Positions 44,108-51,591 of a stretch of DNA of 64,000 nucleotides are shown piece by piece; position 1 is the stretch's first letter; each line of letters begins with the position of its first letter. A model generated the notes under the pieces. That model ran no database searches. It saw only the letters and a list, made by a program, of their open reading frames with translations, and was not told the origin of the DNA. The translations under genes and the position numbers were made by a program. Source of the stretch: Leucothrix arctica (GTDB lineage: Bacteria > Pseudomonadota > Gammaproteobacteria > Thiotrichales > Thiotrichaceae); assembly GCF_003172895.1 (NCBI RefSeq), contig NZ_QGKL01000041.1, forward strand, positions 124,001-188,000, written 5' to 3'.

Positions 44108-44557
44108 ATGCTTAAGTGGGATGACGTGATTGCGTTTGCAGGGAAAGATAACCCAGCACCCGACACCAAAGTCACAAAAACAGATGAAGAATGGCGCGAA
44201 CAACTCAGCCCAGAAGTATATCAAGTGACTCGCCTTGCCGGTACAGAGCGTCCTTTCAGCTCTGAAATGTGCAGCCTATTTGAGCCGAGCTTATACAGCT
44301 GTGCCTGTTGTGAAACGGTATTATTTGATGCAAGAGAGAAGTTTGAGTCGGGCACTGGTTGGCCGTCATTCACTCAACCTGTCACAGAAAATGGCGTTGC
44401 GTATCATGTAGATGACAGTTTAGATCGCACACGTGTAGAAACTGTTTGTAATACTTGCGACGCTCACCTCGGTCATGTGTTCCCGGATGGACCAGAGCCA
44501 AGTGGCTTAAGATACTGCATTAACGCAGTCGCGCTAGTTAAAGCAAAAGATCAGTAA
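44108..44557 (+). CDS. msrB: Peptide methionine (R)-S-oxide reductase
   Basis: A 149-residue MsrB that reduces methionine-R-sulfoxide in proteins. Zinc ligands are two CxxC pairs (CACC and CNTC), and the catalytic cysteine is in LRYCINAVAL, with HLGHVFPDGPEPSG before it. AAGG lies about 10 bases before the ATG. Monocistronic, facing the argD-type gene across a shared hairpin. Confidence 0.93.
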   Translation: MLKWDDVIAFAGKDNPAPDTKVTKTDEEWREQLSPEVYQVTRLAGTERPFSSEMCSLFEPSLYSCACCETVLFDAREKFESGTGWPSFTQPVTENGVAYHVDDSLDRTRVETVCNTCDAHLGHVFPDGPEPSGLRYCINAVALVKAKDQ

Positions 44558-44568
44558 AACGGTATTTG

Positions 44569-44601
44569 CAAAAACACTCCCTCCTATGACTGAGGGAGTG
44601 T
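44569..44601 (-). terminator. Shared terminator hairpin, msrB / argD-type gene
   Basis: ACACTCCCTC (44574-44583) and GAGGGAGTGT (44592-44601) form a perfect 10-bp stem. On the minus strand a TTTTT follows, so it is an intrinsic terminator for the aminotransferase. On the plus strand no T tract follows. Confidence 0.85.
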
Positions 44602-44612
44602 CATGTTCGAAA

Positions 44613-45785
44613 TTACTCAGCCATCTCAGTCAGCACTTCTGACAACACAGCCATCAAATGGTCAATTTCACTATTACTCAAGTTCAGCGCAGGCATTAAA
44701 CGAATCGCGTGAGCTTGTGGCGCATTGATCAAAACCTTCTTTTCCATGCACTTTGCCGCAATCGTTGCAGCATCTAAGTCGCCTGTATCTAACGCTAACA
44801 GCAAACCTTTACCACGCACATTCCCCATACCGAACTGCTCAGACAAGTTCATTAGGTGCATAGTGATGTACTCACTACGTGCTTGAACCGTTGGTAAAAA
44901 GCTAGGCTCAGTCACAGCTTCTAATACGGCTATCGAAACAGCCGTCATTAGTGGATTACCGTTGTATGTTCCGCCCTGCTCGCCCGGTTCAAACACACAA
45001 ACTTCTTTCTTAGCCAATAGTGCAGAGATAGGAACACCGCCACCCAAACCTTTACCCAAGGTCATCATGTCTGGCTCGATACCGTAACCTTCATAGGCAA
45101 ACAACGTACCTGTACGGCCAATACCTGTCTGTACTTCGTCAACAATCAGAAGCAGATTATGCTCATCAGCCAAGGCACGTAGGCCTTTCATAAACTCAGG
45201 ATCAGCCGGAATCACGCCTGCTTCACCTTGAATGGGCTCTAGCATAATCGCAACAGTCTGCTCATCAATAGCGCGCTCTGTCGCGTCTAAGTCATTGAAT
45301 GCAACCTTAGTGAAACCGGGCGTCTTAGGCTCAAACATTGGAGCAAAGGCCGCTTTACCGCTTGCCGACATCGTCGTTAATGTACGACCGTGAAACGCGC
45401 CATCAAATGTGATGAACTTATACGCGCCATCTTTATGAACCTTGCCCCACTTACGTGCTAGCTTGATCGCGCCTTCGTTAGCTTCAGCGCCAGTATTAGC
45501 AAAAAACACCTGATCAAATACTGAGTTTTTAGTCAGTAAGTCAGCGCACTCAACCATTGGGCCGTTGTAAAAAGCAGGGCTAGCGTTAACCAGTCGAACG
45601 GCTTGTGAAGTTAGTGCTTCTGTAATCTGTGGTGCACAATGACCCAGCGTATTAACTGCCCAACCTTGAACACAATCTAGGTACTTATTCCCTTCAGAAT
45701 CAAACAACCAGCTACCTTCCCCTCGCTCAAACACTGTGTCAGGACGTGGTGTAATTTGCATAATCGAGTCGAATTGCTTACTCAT
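44613..45785 (-). CDS. argD: Acetylornithine aminotransferase (ArgD family)
   Basis: A 390-residue class III PLP aminotransferase. Motifs: NTGAEANEGAIKLARK, AFHGRTLTTMSASGK, EPIQGEAGVIPA, LIVDEVQTGIGRTG, the PLP lysine in TLGKGLGGGVPISALL, and GGTYNGNPLMTAVS. It belongs to the acetylornithine/succinyldiaminopimelate group acting in arginine (and lysine) synthesis. The arginine assignment is supported by the leader peptide with four Arg codons directly upstream. GAGAGA precedes the ATG. Monocistronic. Confidence 0.85.
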   Translation of the reverse strand: MSKQFDSIMQITPRPDTVFERGEGSWLFDSEGNKYLDCVQGWAVNTLGHCAPQITEALTSQAVRLVNASPAFYNGPMVECADLLTKNSVFDQVFFANTGAEANEGAIKLARKWGKVHKDGAYKFITFDGAFHGRTLTTMSASGKAAFAPMFEPKTPGFTKVAFNDLDATERAIDEQTVAIMLEPIQGEAGVIPADPEFMKGLRALADEHNLLLIVDEVQTGIGRTGTLFAYEGYGIEPDMMTLGKGLGGGVPISALLAKKEVCVFEPGEQGGTYNGNPLMTAVSIAVLEAVTEPSFLPTVQARSEYITMHLMNLSEQFGMGNVRGKGLLLALDTGDLDAATIAAKCMEKKVLINAPQAHAIRLMPALNLSNSEIDHLMAVLSEVLTEMAE

Positions 45786-45840
45786 GTTAAGTCTCTCGCG
45801 TAATTTATTTCTGATTTAATTTTTTTGAATGTAAGGCGTG

Positions 45841-45872
45841 AAAAAGCCACAGTGAATAGGCTGTGGCTTTTT
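45841..45872 (-). terminator. Attenuator terminator of argD
   Basis: AAAAAGCCACAG and CTGTGGCTTTTT make a perfect 12-bp stem with an 8-base loop, ending in T5 on the minus strand. Because it lies between the leader ORF and argD it would stop transcription before the gene unless the competing pairing forms. The 5' arm (45869-45860) can instead pair with GCTGTGCTT of the leader (45936-45928): 9 pairs with one bulged base. Confidence 0.8.
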
Positions 45873-45904
45873 AAATTTCGTTGCTCTTTCGAGCGTAAAC
45901 ACCG

Positions 45905-46000
45905 CTAGAAGATTCGCAATTCCATAGAAGCACAGCTAGGTATTCTACGTCGTCGTAGACCTGTGAACGTGTTCTGTGTGGGCGAATAAGGTGTGTGCAT
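45905..46000 (-). CDS. Arginine-rich leader peptide of argD
   Basis: A 31-codon ORF from ATG at 46000 to TAG. Codons 16-19 are CGA CGA CGT AGA, four arginines in a row (TGLRRRRIP), with another Arg at codon 29. The Arg codons sit in a hairpin (TCTACG/CGTAGA, loop ACGA on the coding strand). Codons 22-25 supply the antiterminator segment. No Shine-Dalgarno is visible, and the promoter would place transcription start at the ATG itself, so the peptide may be translated from a leaderless message. This is the classic layout for attenuation by charged tRNA-Arg; inference from sequence only. Confidence 0.7.
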   Translation of the reverse strand: MHTPYSPTQNTFTGLRRRRIPSCASMELRIF

Positions 46001-46006
46001 GGGCTG

Positions 46007-46036
46007 ATTATGCCGTTGTTTTGCGAGATTGGTCAA
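46007..46036 (-). promoter_or_regulatory. Sigma-70-like promoter of the argD leader
   Basis: On the minus strand TTGACC (46036-46031) and CATAAT (46012-46007), each one base from consensus, are 18 bp apart. The expected start is about 46000, at the first base of the leader ATG. Confidence 0.7.
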
Positions 46037-46122
46037 GAGTTGGTGTAGGAAGGATATGGTTCAGCCCTGCTAATTAAAAAGTTCGCGCATAAATTACAAA
46101 CGGTTTTAATATTTATCGTTCT

Positions 46123-47409
46123 TTAGCTTTCATCCTTACTTCTAATAAGATATTCATAGTAGAAAAGGCATTTAATTAAATGATGTAAGTTATGCACCTC
46201 ACGAAATAGTACTAGTATCATCCTCATAAAATCCAAAAAATATATCACTTGCCCTTCTGTTGGCTCAATACTTCCGCCTTTAGGAAAGTAGGTTATCTCT
46301 TGTGTAATATCGTTGTACTCAACATTATTGTGGGCGATTGCGTTTCTAACGCTAGCATCAACCACATCTTTTTCTAGAGGGTACCAACAGTCATCTAAAT
46401 ATTTAAACTTATCAGAAAGGGGTTTTGACGCGAATTTATCAAGAGAGCTTAACGCTTTACCACTCATTGGTAAAAAAGACTCACTATCACCTCTATGTAT
46501 TATATTATTAATACCCGCAACTAATATGAGCTGTCTGGCAAAGACCTCAGCTATATCCTTGTACAAATCTTTATACATCTGGAAGTCTTTAGTTGAAACT
46601 CGTGCAGCCATTTGTGCCTTCTCATAGTTATTAACCAAATCCAGAAACAAAGCAGGCCTCATCGGCATTTCAGCGTTATAAATTTCTGGGTATAACTTCA
46701 AACAATCTTTTTGTATCCTATTTAGAAAATTGCTCGAAATTATACTCTCCATAAATTTATTTAAGGGTTCAGGAGGCAACCTACTTGTTAAGTCCACGAT
46801 TTTTTCAATAACAACATTTACATCTGTAACCCGAAGAAAGGGACGAAATACATGGCTAACGAAAAGATACAGACTAGCATTTATATCTTGAGGCTTTAAA
46901 GATGTGCCCTGATCTAGCTCAAGAAAATCTCCAACTCGCTTTTTGAATAACTGTTTGTTTTTCGCGCTATATAGTTTAATTATCAACTTAATTTCAGAAG
47001 ACTTATCGTGAAAATAATTCAGCTGATCAAGTCTGAAATTTATAAAAATCATTTTTTCTTCAAAGCTACCCATATCTGTTTTTGAGCTAGCACCTAACTC
47101 TTTGATTGCCATCATGAATGGTGTCATCCCCATAGCATACTTTCCAAACCGTACGGGAAAATCTAAATGAAGATCAACAAATGGGTTATCACCTTTAAAA
47201 AGTCCAACAGGCTGGTTTTCGGATGGCTTACATCTCTTAAAATCAAACTTACTTCTGGGGGCAGAGGTTATATCAAGTGTTATTTCCATCAGGGAACCAC
47301 AATGGGGGCATGAAAAACTTAGGGGCTGAATTTTTCGATTTGAATAGCCAATCCTACAATCAGTATCTTGCTCACATACATCGCAGGTAAACGTTAAATT
47401 TGTATTCAT
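46123..47409 (-). CDS. Hypothetical protein: N-terminal zinc ribbon, C-terminal HEPN-like motif
   Basis: A 428-residue protein I cannot assign. Residues 9-37 hold two CxxC pairs (CDVC and CPHC), a zinc ribbon. The rest is helical. R355-NAIA-H360 matches the Rx4-6H motif of HEPN ribonucleases and abortive-infection proteins, inside a long helical C-terminal segment. The gene is more AT-rich than its neighbours, which suggests acquisition. A weak AGG precedes the ATG. It stands alone between argD and a phnA gene. Confidence 0.65.
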   Translation of the reverse strand: MNTNLTFTCDVCEQDTDCRIGYSNRKIQPLSFSCPHCGSLMEITLDITSAPRSKFDFKRCKPSENQPVGLFKGDNPFVDLHLDFPVRFGKYAMGMTPFMMAIKELGASSKTDMGSFEEKMIFINFRLDQLNYFHDKSSEIKLIIKLYSAKNKQLFKKRVGDFLELDQGTSLKPQDINASLYLFVSHVFRPFLRVTDVNVVIEKIVDLTSRLPPEPLNKFMESIISSNFLNRIQKDCLKLYPEIYNAEMPMRPALFLDLVNNYEKAQMAARVSTKDFQMYKDLYKDIAEVFARQLILVAGINNIIHRGDSESFLPMSGKALSSLDKFASKPLSDKFKYLDDCWYPLEKDVVDASVRNAIAHNNVEYNDITQEITYFPKGGSIEPTEGQVIYFLDFMRMILVLFREVHNLHHLIKCLFYYEYLIRSKDES

Positions 47410-47504
47410 ATATTTGGCCTAAAGTGATTTGAACTGTCTAATAGAGCCTTCTTAAAGACCTAATTAAAGAGATTGGAACAATATCTTTATTATACAGAGT
47501 CACC

Positions 47505-48068
47505 TCACACCTTTTTAACAGTTTTAGCTCCCAATACCACTCGCGTACCATTCAAGTTTCCCTCAATACTACGATCTGTATCCGTCAGTGAAATATTCTT
47601 AACCGTCATGCCACGCTTAGCCGTTATATTCATCCCTGTAATAAACACGTCTTTAATCATAATCGCCGTGTCACCCACCGCAAACGCAACACCGTTGCTA
47701 TCTAGCGTCGGCCCATCAACCACTCTTTCCCCAGCCATTGCCCATTTTTTTATATCGTCTTCAATATAGAGCATTTCCAATAACTCATCGGGCCACCCCT
47801 CACCTTTAAGTTGATTGAGTAGTCGCCAACTCATCACTTGAATAGCGGCTGTCTCTGACCACATTGTGTCATTCAAGCAGCGCCAATGATTTGGCTCCAT
47901 TGTTTCAGGGTTTTCGATTTGACCAAGACAGTTTGAACAGACCAACACTGACTTATCCAAACTCTTTAGGGTAATCGGAGGCACATCATAAGCCGCTAAG
48001 CCCTCATCAGACCCACAAAGCTCACACTTAGCGTTCGCACGTTTTAATAGCAGCGCATCAACAGACAT
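47505..48068 (-). CDS. PhnA/YjdM-family zinc-ribbon protein
   Basis: About 187 residues from the ATG at 48068; an upstream in-frame TTG at 48089 is less likely. The N-terminal zinc ribbon has CELCG and a later CSNC. The C-terminal domain has the conserved DSNGVAFAVGDTAIMIKD and RGMTVKNISLTD blocks. The name alkylphosphonate utilisation protein is historical; a phosphonoacetate hydrolase role is not supported for this family. Lone gene. Confidence 0.88.
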   Translation of the reverse strand: MSVDALLLKRANAKCELCGSDEGLAAYDVPPITLKSLDKSVLVCSNCLGQIENPETMEPNHWRCLNDTMWSETAAIQVMSWRLLNQLKGEGWPDELLEMLYIEDDIKKWAMAGERVVDGPTLDSNGVAFAVGDTAIMIKDVFITGMNITAKRGMTVKNISLTDTDRSIEGNLNGTRVVLGAKTVKKV

Positions 48069-48104
48069 GTTCAAACCTAAAATTTTCAAATAGTGGTGAT
48101 TTTA

Positions 48105-48145
48105 AACGAAAAATCGGCTGATAACTAAGAAGCTATCAACCGATT
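48105..48145 (-). terminator. Terminator downstream of the secreted jelly-roll-like gene
   Basis: On the minus strand AATCGGTTGATA pairs with TATCAGCCGATT with one wobble, around a 10-base loop, followed by TTTCGTTT. Placed 48 bp after the stop at 48193. Confidence 0.65.
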
Positions 48146-48192
48146 ATCAAAGTACTAAATATCTAGCACTTTCAACTTAGCGCATTAAACGC

Positions 48193-49008
48193 TTAAGGTA
48201 GCATTTCAACTTTTACATTTTTGAAATCGATACCGTTGTCTGGCGTATTCTTCTTTTTAGAAGAACCAAACGTCTTACTGTTAACGTGGAACGCTAACAT
48301 ACCGATATTTGTAATTTTCGCACCAGCATCTAGCTTACTAAACTGACTCAACACGCGGCCACCTTGGCTTAATGAACCAGACACTTGAACACCACCAGCT
48401 GCTTGCTGGATAGTCATAGTACCTGTGTAAGTCTGACCAGGAGCGAAGTTATATGGGTTACCGCCAGCTTTTAAGTCCGTGTAACCTTTTGTAGTACCTA
48501 ACAAACGACCCGTAGCAGCGTTCTTGTGCTTACGAATGTTGATGTTAGATTTTTGTGGCATTCCTACATCGAAGTCAATCATGTAACCCGGCAAGCCGTT
48601 ATAGTTAGCATTTGGCTTCTTAGAAGATGCTGATTGGTCACTATCTAGTGCTGCACGACCTGCTTTGTTATACATACCAATACGGAATGCAGAGTCACGC
48701 TTAGTTCCAATTGTTCTTGGCGTTACAAAGGTAAACGTCGCTTTAATCGACTTACCCGGAGATAGTGCTTGAGGTGCAAACGTTGTACGAAGACCACGAC
48801 CTGAACCACCAGATACTAGACCTAAAGAACCTTTACTGATTTCAAGTGCTGCACTATTCGTTGTCTGCCACCAGTTTGAATCTTGTGCGTCAGCACTGTT
48901 CGTACGGTCGCCATCTGTAAAACTGTCATTTAGAACAACAGTTCCTGCCATTGCTGTGCTACATAGAAGGCCAGCCACTGCCAATGATGTAAGTGTTAAG
49001 ATTTTCAT
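48193..49008 (-). CDS. Secreted stand-alone homologue of the alginate lyase C-terminal module
   Basis: I start at ATG 49008, which has GGAGGAG upstream and opens a clean signal peptide (LTLTSLAVAGLLCSTAMA). The mature protein of about 250 residues is closely similar, end to end, to residues 510-759 of the lyase encoded next door. Shared blocks include GLVSGGSGRG, YNGLPGYMIDFDV, NINIRKHK, GRLLGTTKGYT and GMLAFHVNSKTFGSSKKK. A beta-sandwich carbohydrate-binding or lyase-like fold is inferred. It lies 63 bp after the lyase gene and is probably cotranscribed. Confidence 0.8.
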   Translation of the reverse strand: MKILTLTSLAVAGLLCSTAMAGTVVLNDSFTDGDRTNSADAQDSNWWQTTNSAALEISKGSLGLVSGGSGRGLRTTFAPQALSPGKSIKATFTFVTPRTIGTKRDSAFRIGMYNKAGRAALDSDQSASSKKPNANYNGLPGYMIDFDVGMPQKSNINIRKHKNAATGRLLGTTKGYTDLKAGGNPYNFAPGQTYTGTMTIQQAAGGVQVSGSLSQGGRVLSQFSKLDAGAKITNIGMLAFHVNSKTFGSSKKKNTPDNGIDFKNVKVEMLP

Positions 49009-49071
49009 AAAACTCCTCCAATTTGAGCTTTTATTTTTAATGCCTAGACCCGAAGGCCTAGGCACTTATTA

Positions 49072-51351
49072 TTAAGGTAAGATTTCTACCTTAAGGTTTT
49101 TAATGTCGATACCATTGTCAGGCGTATCTTTCTTCTTAGAAGACCCGAAAGTCTTACTATTTACGTGGAATGCCAACATACCAAAGTTATTTGCATCACC
49201 TTTTTCATCTGTCTTGCTGAACTCGCTAAGTACAGTACCGTCTTGGCTTAGTGAACCAGTAACTTTAATACCTGCAGCTAACTTCTGAACAGCGATTGAA
49301 CCTGTGTAAGTCTCACCAGGAACAAACTGATATCCATTACCGCCAGCACCAAGTTCTGTGTAGCCCTTAGTCGTACCTAGCAAACGGCCAGTAGTCGCAT
49401 CTTTGTGCTTACGAATATTGATGTTTGCTTTAGTTGGATCTTTAAGATTAACGTCAAAGTCAATCATGTAACCCGGCAAGCCGTTGTAGTTTAGGTTTGG
49501 CTTCTTTGAAGAGGCAGATAGATCACCTTCTAAATCAGCACGACCTAACTTGTCATATATACCAACACGAAGCGCTGAGTCACGGTTAGTACCCATTGTC
49601 TCAGGCGTAGTAAACGTAAAGTCCGCTTTGATCGTTTGGCCTTCAGCCAAAGTCTGTGGGTCAAACGTTGCACGAATACCACGTCCAGAACCGCCAGATA
49701 CTAAACCAACATGACCTTTAGCAACTTCGATAGCGCCACTAGTTGTCGTTGCCCACCATGCAGTATCCAATGCATCTGCACCGTTATCACGGCCACCGTC
49801 AGCAAAACTATCATCAACGATTACACCCGCTACTGCAGCTTTTGCAGGAACAGCCGCTGCTTTAGCAGACTTCTCTGCTACTGCTTTCATATCAGCAGTC
49901 GCTTCTGGCGCTGGAGAGTGAGTTGCTTCTAATTTAAAGAAAGTAACCTTATCAAAGTCAGTCTCTGGCGTTGGGCTTGAGTTGTTTCCAGAGTAAGCAC
50001 CTGCTTTAAAAAACATGAACTCATCTTCAACATTGAAACCACTGTCACGCATGTCGAAAGGATCAGCGACTACTTCAGTACCATCGTCACGAATAATCTT
50101 TAGGTGCAACATTGGGATGATGACATCACCTTCCTGCTTACCTTTAACTTCGATCTCATAGCTGAATACTTCATCCAGTGCGATACCATCGGCAGGGTTT
50201 GCTATTTTATTCGCGCGCTTACCAATCACATCTACCCAAGTCTCTTTACCTACTTCTGGGTCATGAGCGAAGTAAATCGAACCAAACTTGTTTGTTGGTA
50301 GCTTGCGGTAGTAAAGACGAATCGGCTCGTCATTTTTCGCATGGATCTGACCAATAACAACACGACCTACTTGGTAAGCTTTACCTAGACGTGTTACTTG
50401 GTTAACAGACATTGTTGCTGTCATCTTTCCATCAACACCTGCAGAAGCTGCTTGTGCAGACTTAGGTGCAGAAGAGAATACCCAGTTGTTCTTGTTTGGG
50501 TAACCGCCTTCAATACGCGTTTCGATGTTGTAGTCACCACGACGTAACATGCCGCGTAACTCTGAACGAGTGTAGCTAGTATTTTTTGACGTTTTAGCAC
50601 CTGCCGCTGAAACATGGAATACCATTCCACCTGTTGCAGGGTCTGTATAGAAATACTTAGGATGAGTCCAACCTGCGGCTAGCTCATTTTCAAACACGTT
50701 GTCAGATTTGCCATCACCATCTTCATCAGTAGGTACTGAGAGGTACCAACTTTGCAAATCAAAGTTTTCCCCTGGTGGCTTATCTAGGTGGAGACCAAAC
50801 ATACCTGCGCCTTTACGCTCAGCGACAGCAATTTCTTTTGGCTTTTCAACAGCAACACCACAACCTGTAGCAACGACCTCAGTCATGCTGTTCCAGTTAT
50901 TACTTTCGTTACCGTTACCAATAAACTTGATGTACTGTGCTTTCACAGCGTCAAATTCATAAGTCTCTAACTCTAGCGTTGTACCACTAGATGTACGGTC
51001 AGCAACAATTGTTTGGAAAGTTTTACCGTCTAAGGATGCTTCGATTTTGAAGTTAGACTTACGGCTATCACCTTTGTACCAAGCTGCACTAAAAGATTTT
51101 AGTGTTTGTTGAGCACCTAGGTCGAATAGGATCTCTTTTGGTGAACCTTGTGATTCATTTGACCAACGAGAGTCTGGATCAGTACTACCGTCAAGCAGGC
51201 TAGCTGGGCTATGAGATACATCGTCAAACATACCATCGTCCGTTGCGGAAATGATAGTAAGTGGCCCACTACCATCGCAGGCAGTGTTTGCAGAAACGGA
51301 TCCTGCACATAAAAGTAATGCAGAAATAGCCGTAGCGCTAAAATGATTCAT
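49072..51351 (-). CDS. Secreted PL7 alginate lyase with CBM32-like and novel C-terminal modules
   Basis: A 759-residue extracellular enzyme. Signal peptide (1-21); F5/8-type (CBM32-like) module at about 25-164; PL7 catalytic domain at about 195-476; Ala-rich linker (about 478-508); C-terminal module 510-759. PL7 motifs are present: RSEL (262-265), QIH (335-337) and FFKAGAY (447-453). QIH is typical of enzymes active on guluronate-containing blocks. The enzyme should cut alginate by beta-elimination outside the cell. The C-terminal module has a stand-alone copy downstream. No uptake or uronate catabolism genes are in the window. Confidence 0.9.
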   Translation of the reverse strand: MNHFSATAISALLLCAGSVSANTACDGSGPLTIISATDDGMFDDVSHSPASLLDGSTDPDSRWSNESQGSPKEILFDLGAQQTLKSFSAAWYKGDSRKSNFKIEASLDGKTFQTIVADRTSSGTTLELETYEFDAVKAQYIKFIGNGNESNNWNSMTEVVATGCGVAVEKPKEIAVAERKGAGMFGLHLDKPPGENFDLQSWYLSVPTDEDGDGKSDNVFENELAAGWTHPKYFYTDPATGGMVFHVSAAGAKTSKNTSYTRSELRGMLRRGDYNIETRIEGGYPNKNNWVFSSAPKSAQAASAGVDGKMTATMSVNQVTRLGKAYQVGRVVIGQIHAKNDEPIRLYYRKLPTNKFGSIYFAHDPEVGKETWVDVIGKRANKIANPADGIALDEVFSYEIEVKGKQEGDVIIPMLHLKIIRDDGTEVVADPFDMRDSGFNVEDEFMFFKAGAYSGNNSSPTPETDFDKVTFFKLEATHSPAPEATADMKAVAEKSAKAAAVPAKAAVAGVIVDDSFADGGRDNGADALDTAWWATTTSGAIEVAKGHVGLVSGGSGRGIRATFDPQTLAEGQTIKADFTFTTPETMGTNRDSALRVGIYDKLGRADLEGDLSASSKKPNLNYNGLPGYMIDFDVNLKDPTKANINIRKHKDATTGRLLGTTKGYTELGAGGNGYQFVPGETYTGSIAVQKLAAGIKVTGSLSQDGTVLSEFSKTDEKGDANNFGMLAFHVNSKTFGSSKKKDTPDNGIDIKNLKVEILP

Positions 51352-51591
51352 TTATTCTCCTCCAAGAAATCTTTAAATGATCGCTTTTTCAAGCGAACTA
51401 TAAATCTAACATACTAGATATAATTTAGATATATGCTAGTTAACACAGGAAAACAGTAGAATAAGCCTAAAGGGGTACAAGGGCCTTAAAGCCCTTATAT
51501 ATATGACTGGCCTAAATAAATAAGGAGATTGAAGACTCCACCTCCAAAAACCTTATTTTTTATACGGTATAGTAAAGTACGGTTTAGAAAT

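Larger units (their letters stand above)
45786..46122 (-). other. 337-bp leader region of argD with attenuator
   Basis: Reading along the minus strand this stretch holds, in order, a promoter (46036-46007), a leader ORF (46000-45905), a GAAA-capped hairpin (GCTC-GAAA-GAGC at about 45893-45882) and a terminator (45872-45841), then 55 bases to the argD start. The remaining 46037-46122 holds nothing I can support. Confidence 0.75.

Noticed and set aside
44614-45785. Catabolic GABA or putrescine aminotransferase instead of ArgD
   Set aside because: Possible for class III enzymes, but length, motifs and the Arg-codon leader upstream favour acetylornithine aminotransferase.
49009-49065. 19-residue extension of the secreted module protein
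   Set aside because: It would bury the signal peptide; ATG 49008 has GGAGGAG upstream.
51479-51496. AAGGGC/GCCCTT hairpin as terminator of the DUF3999 gene
   Set aside because: Only 6 bp, no T tract in the minus direction, and about 100 bases from the stop codon.
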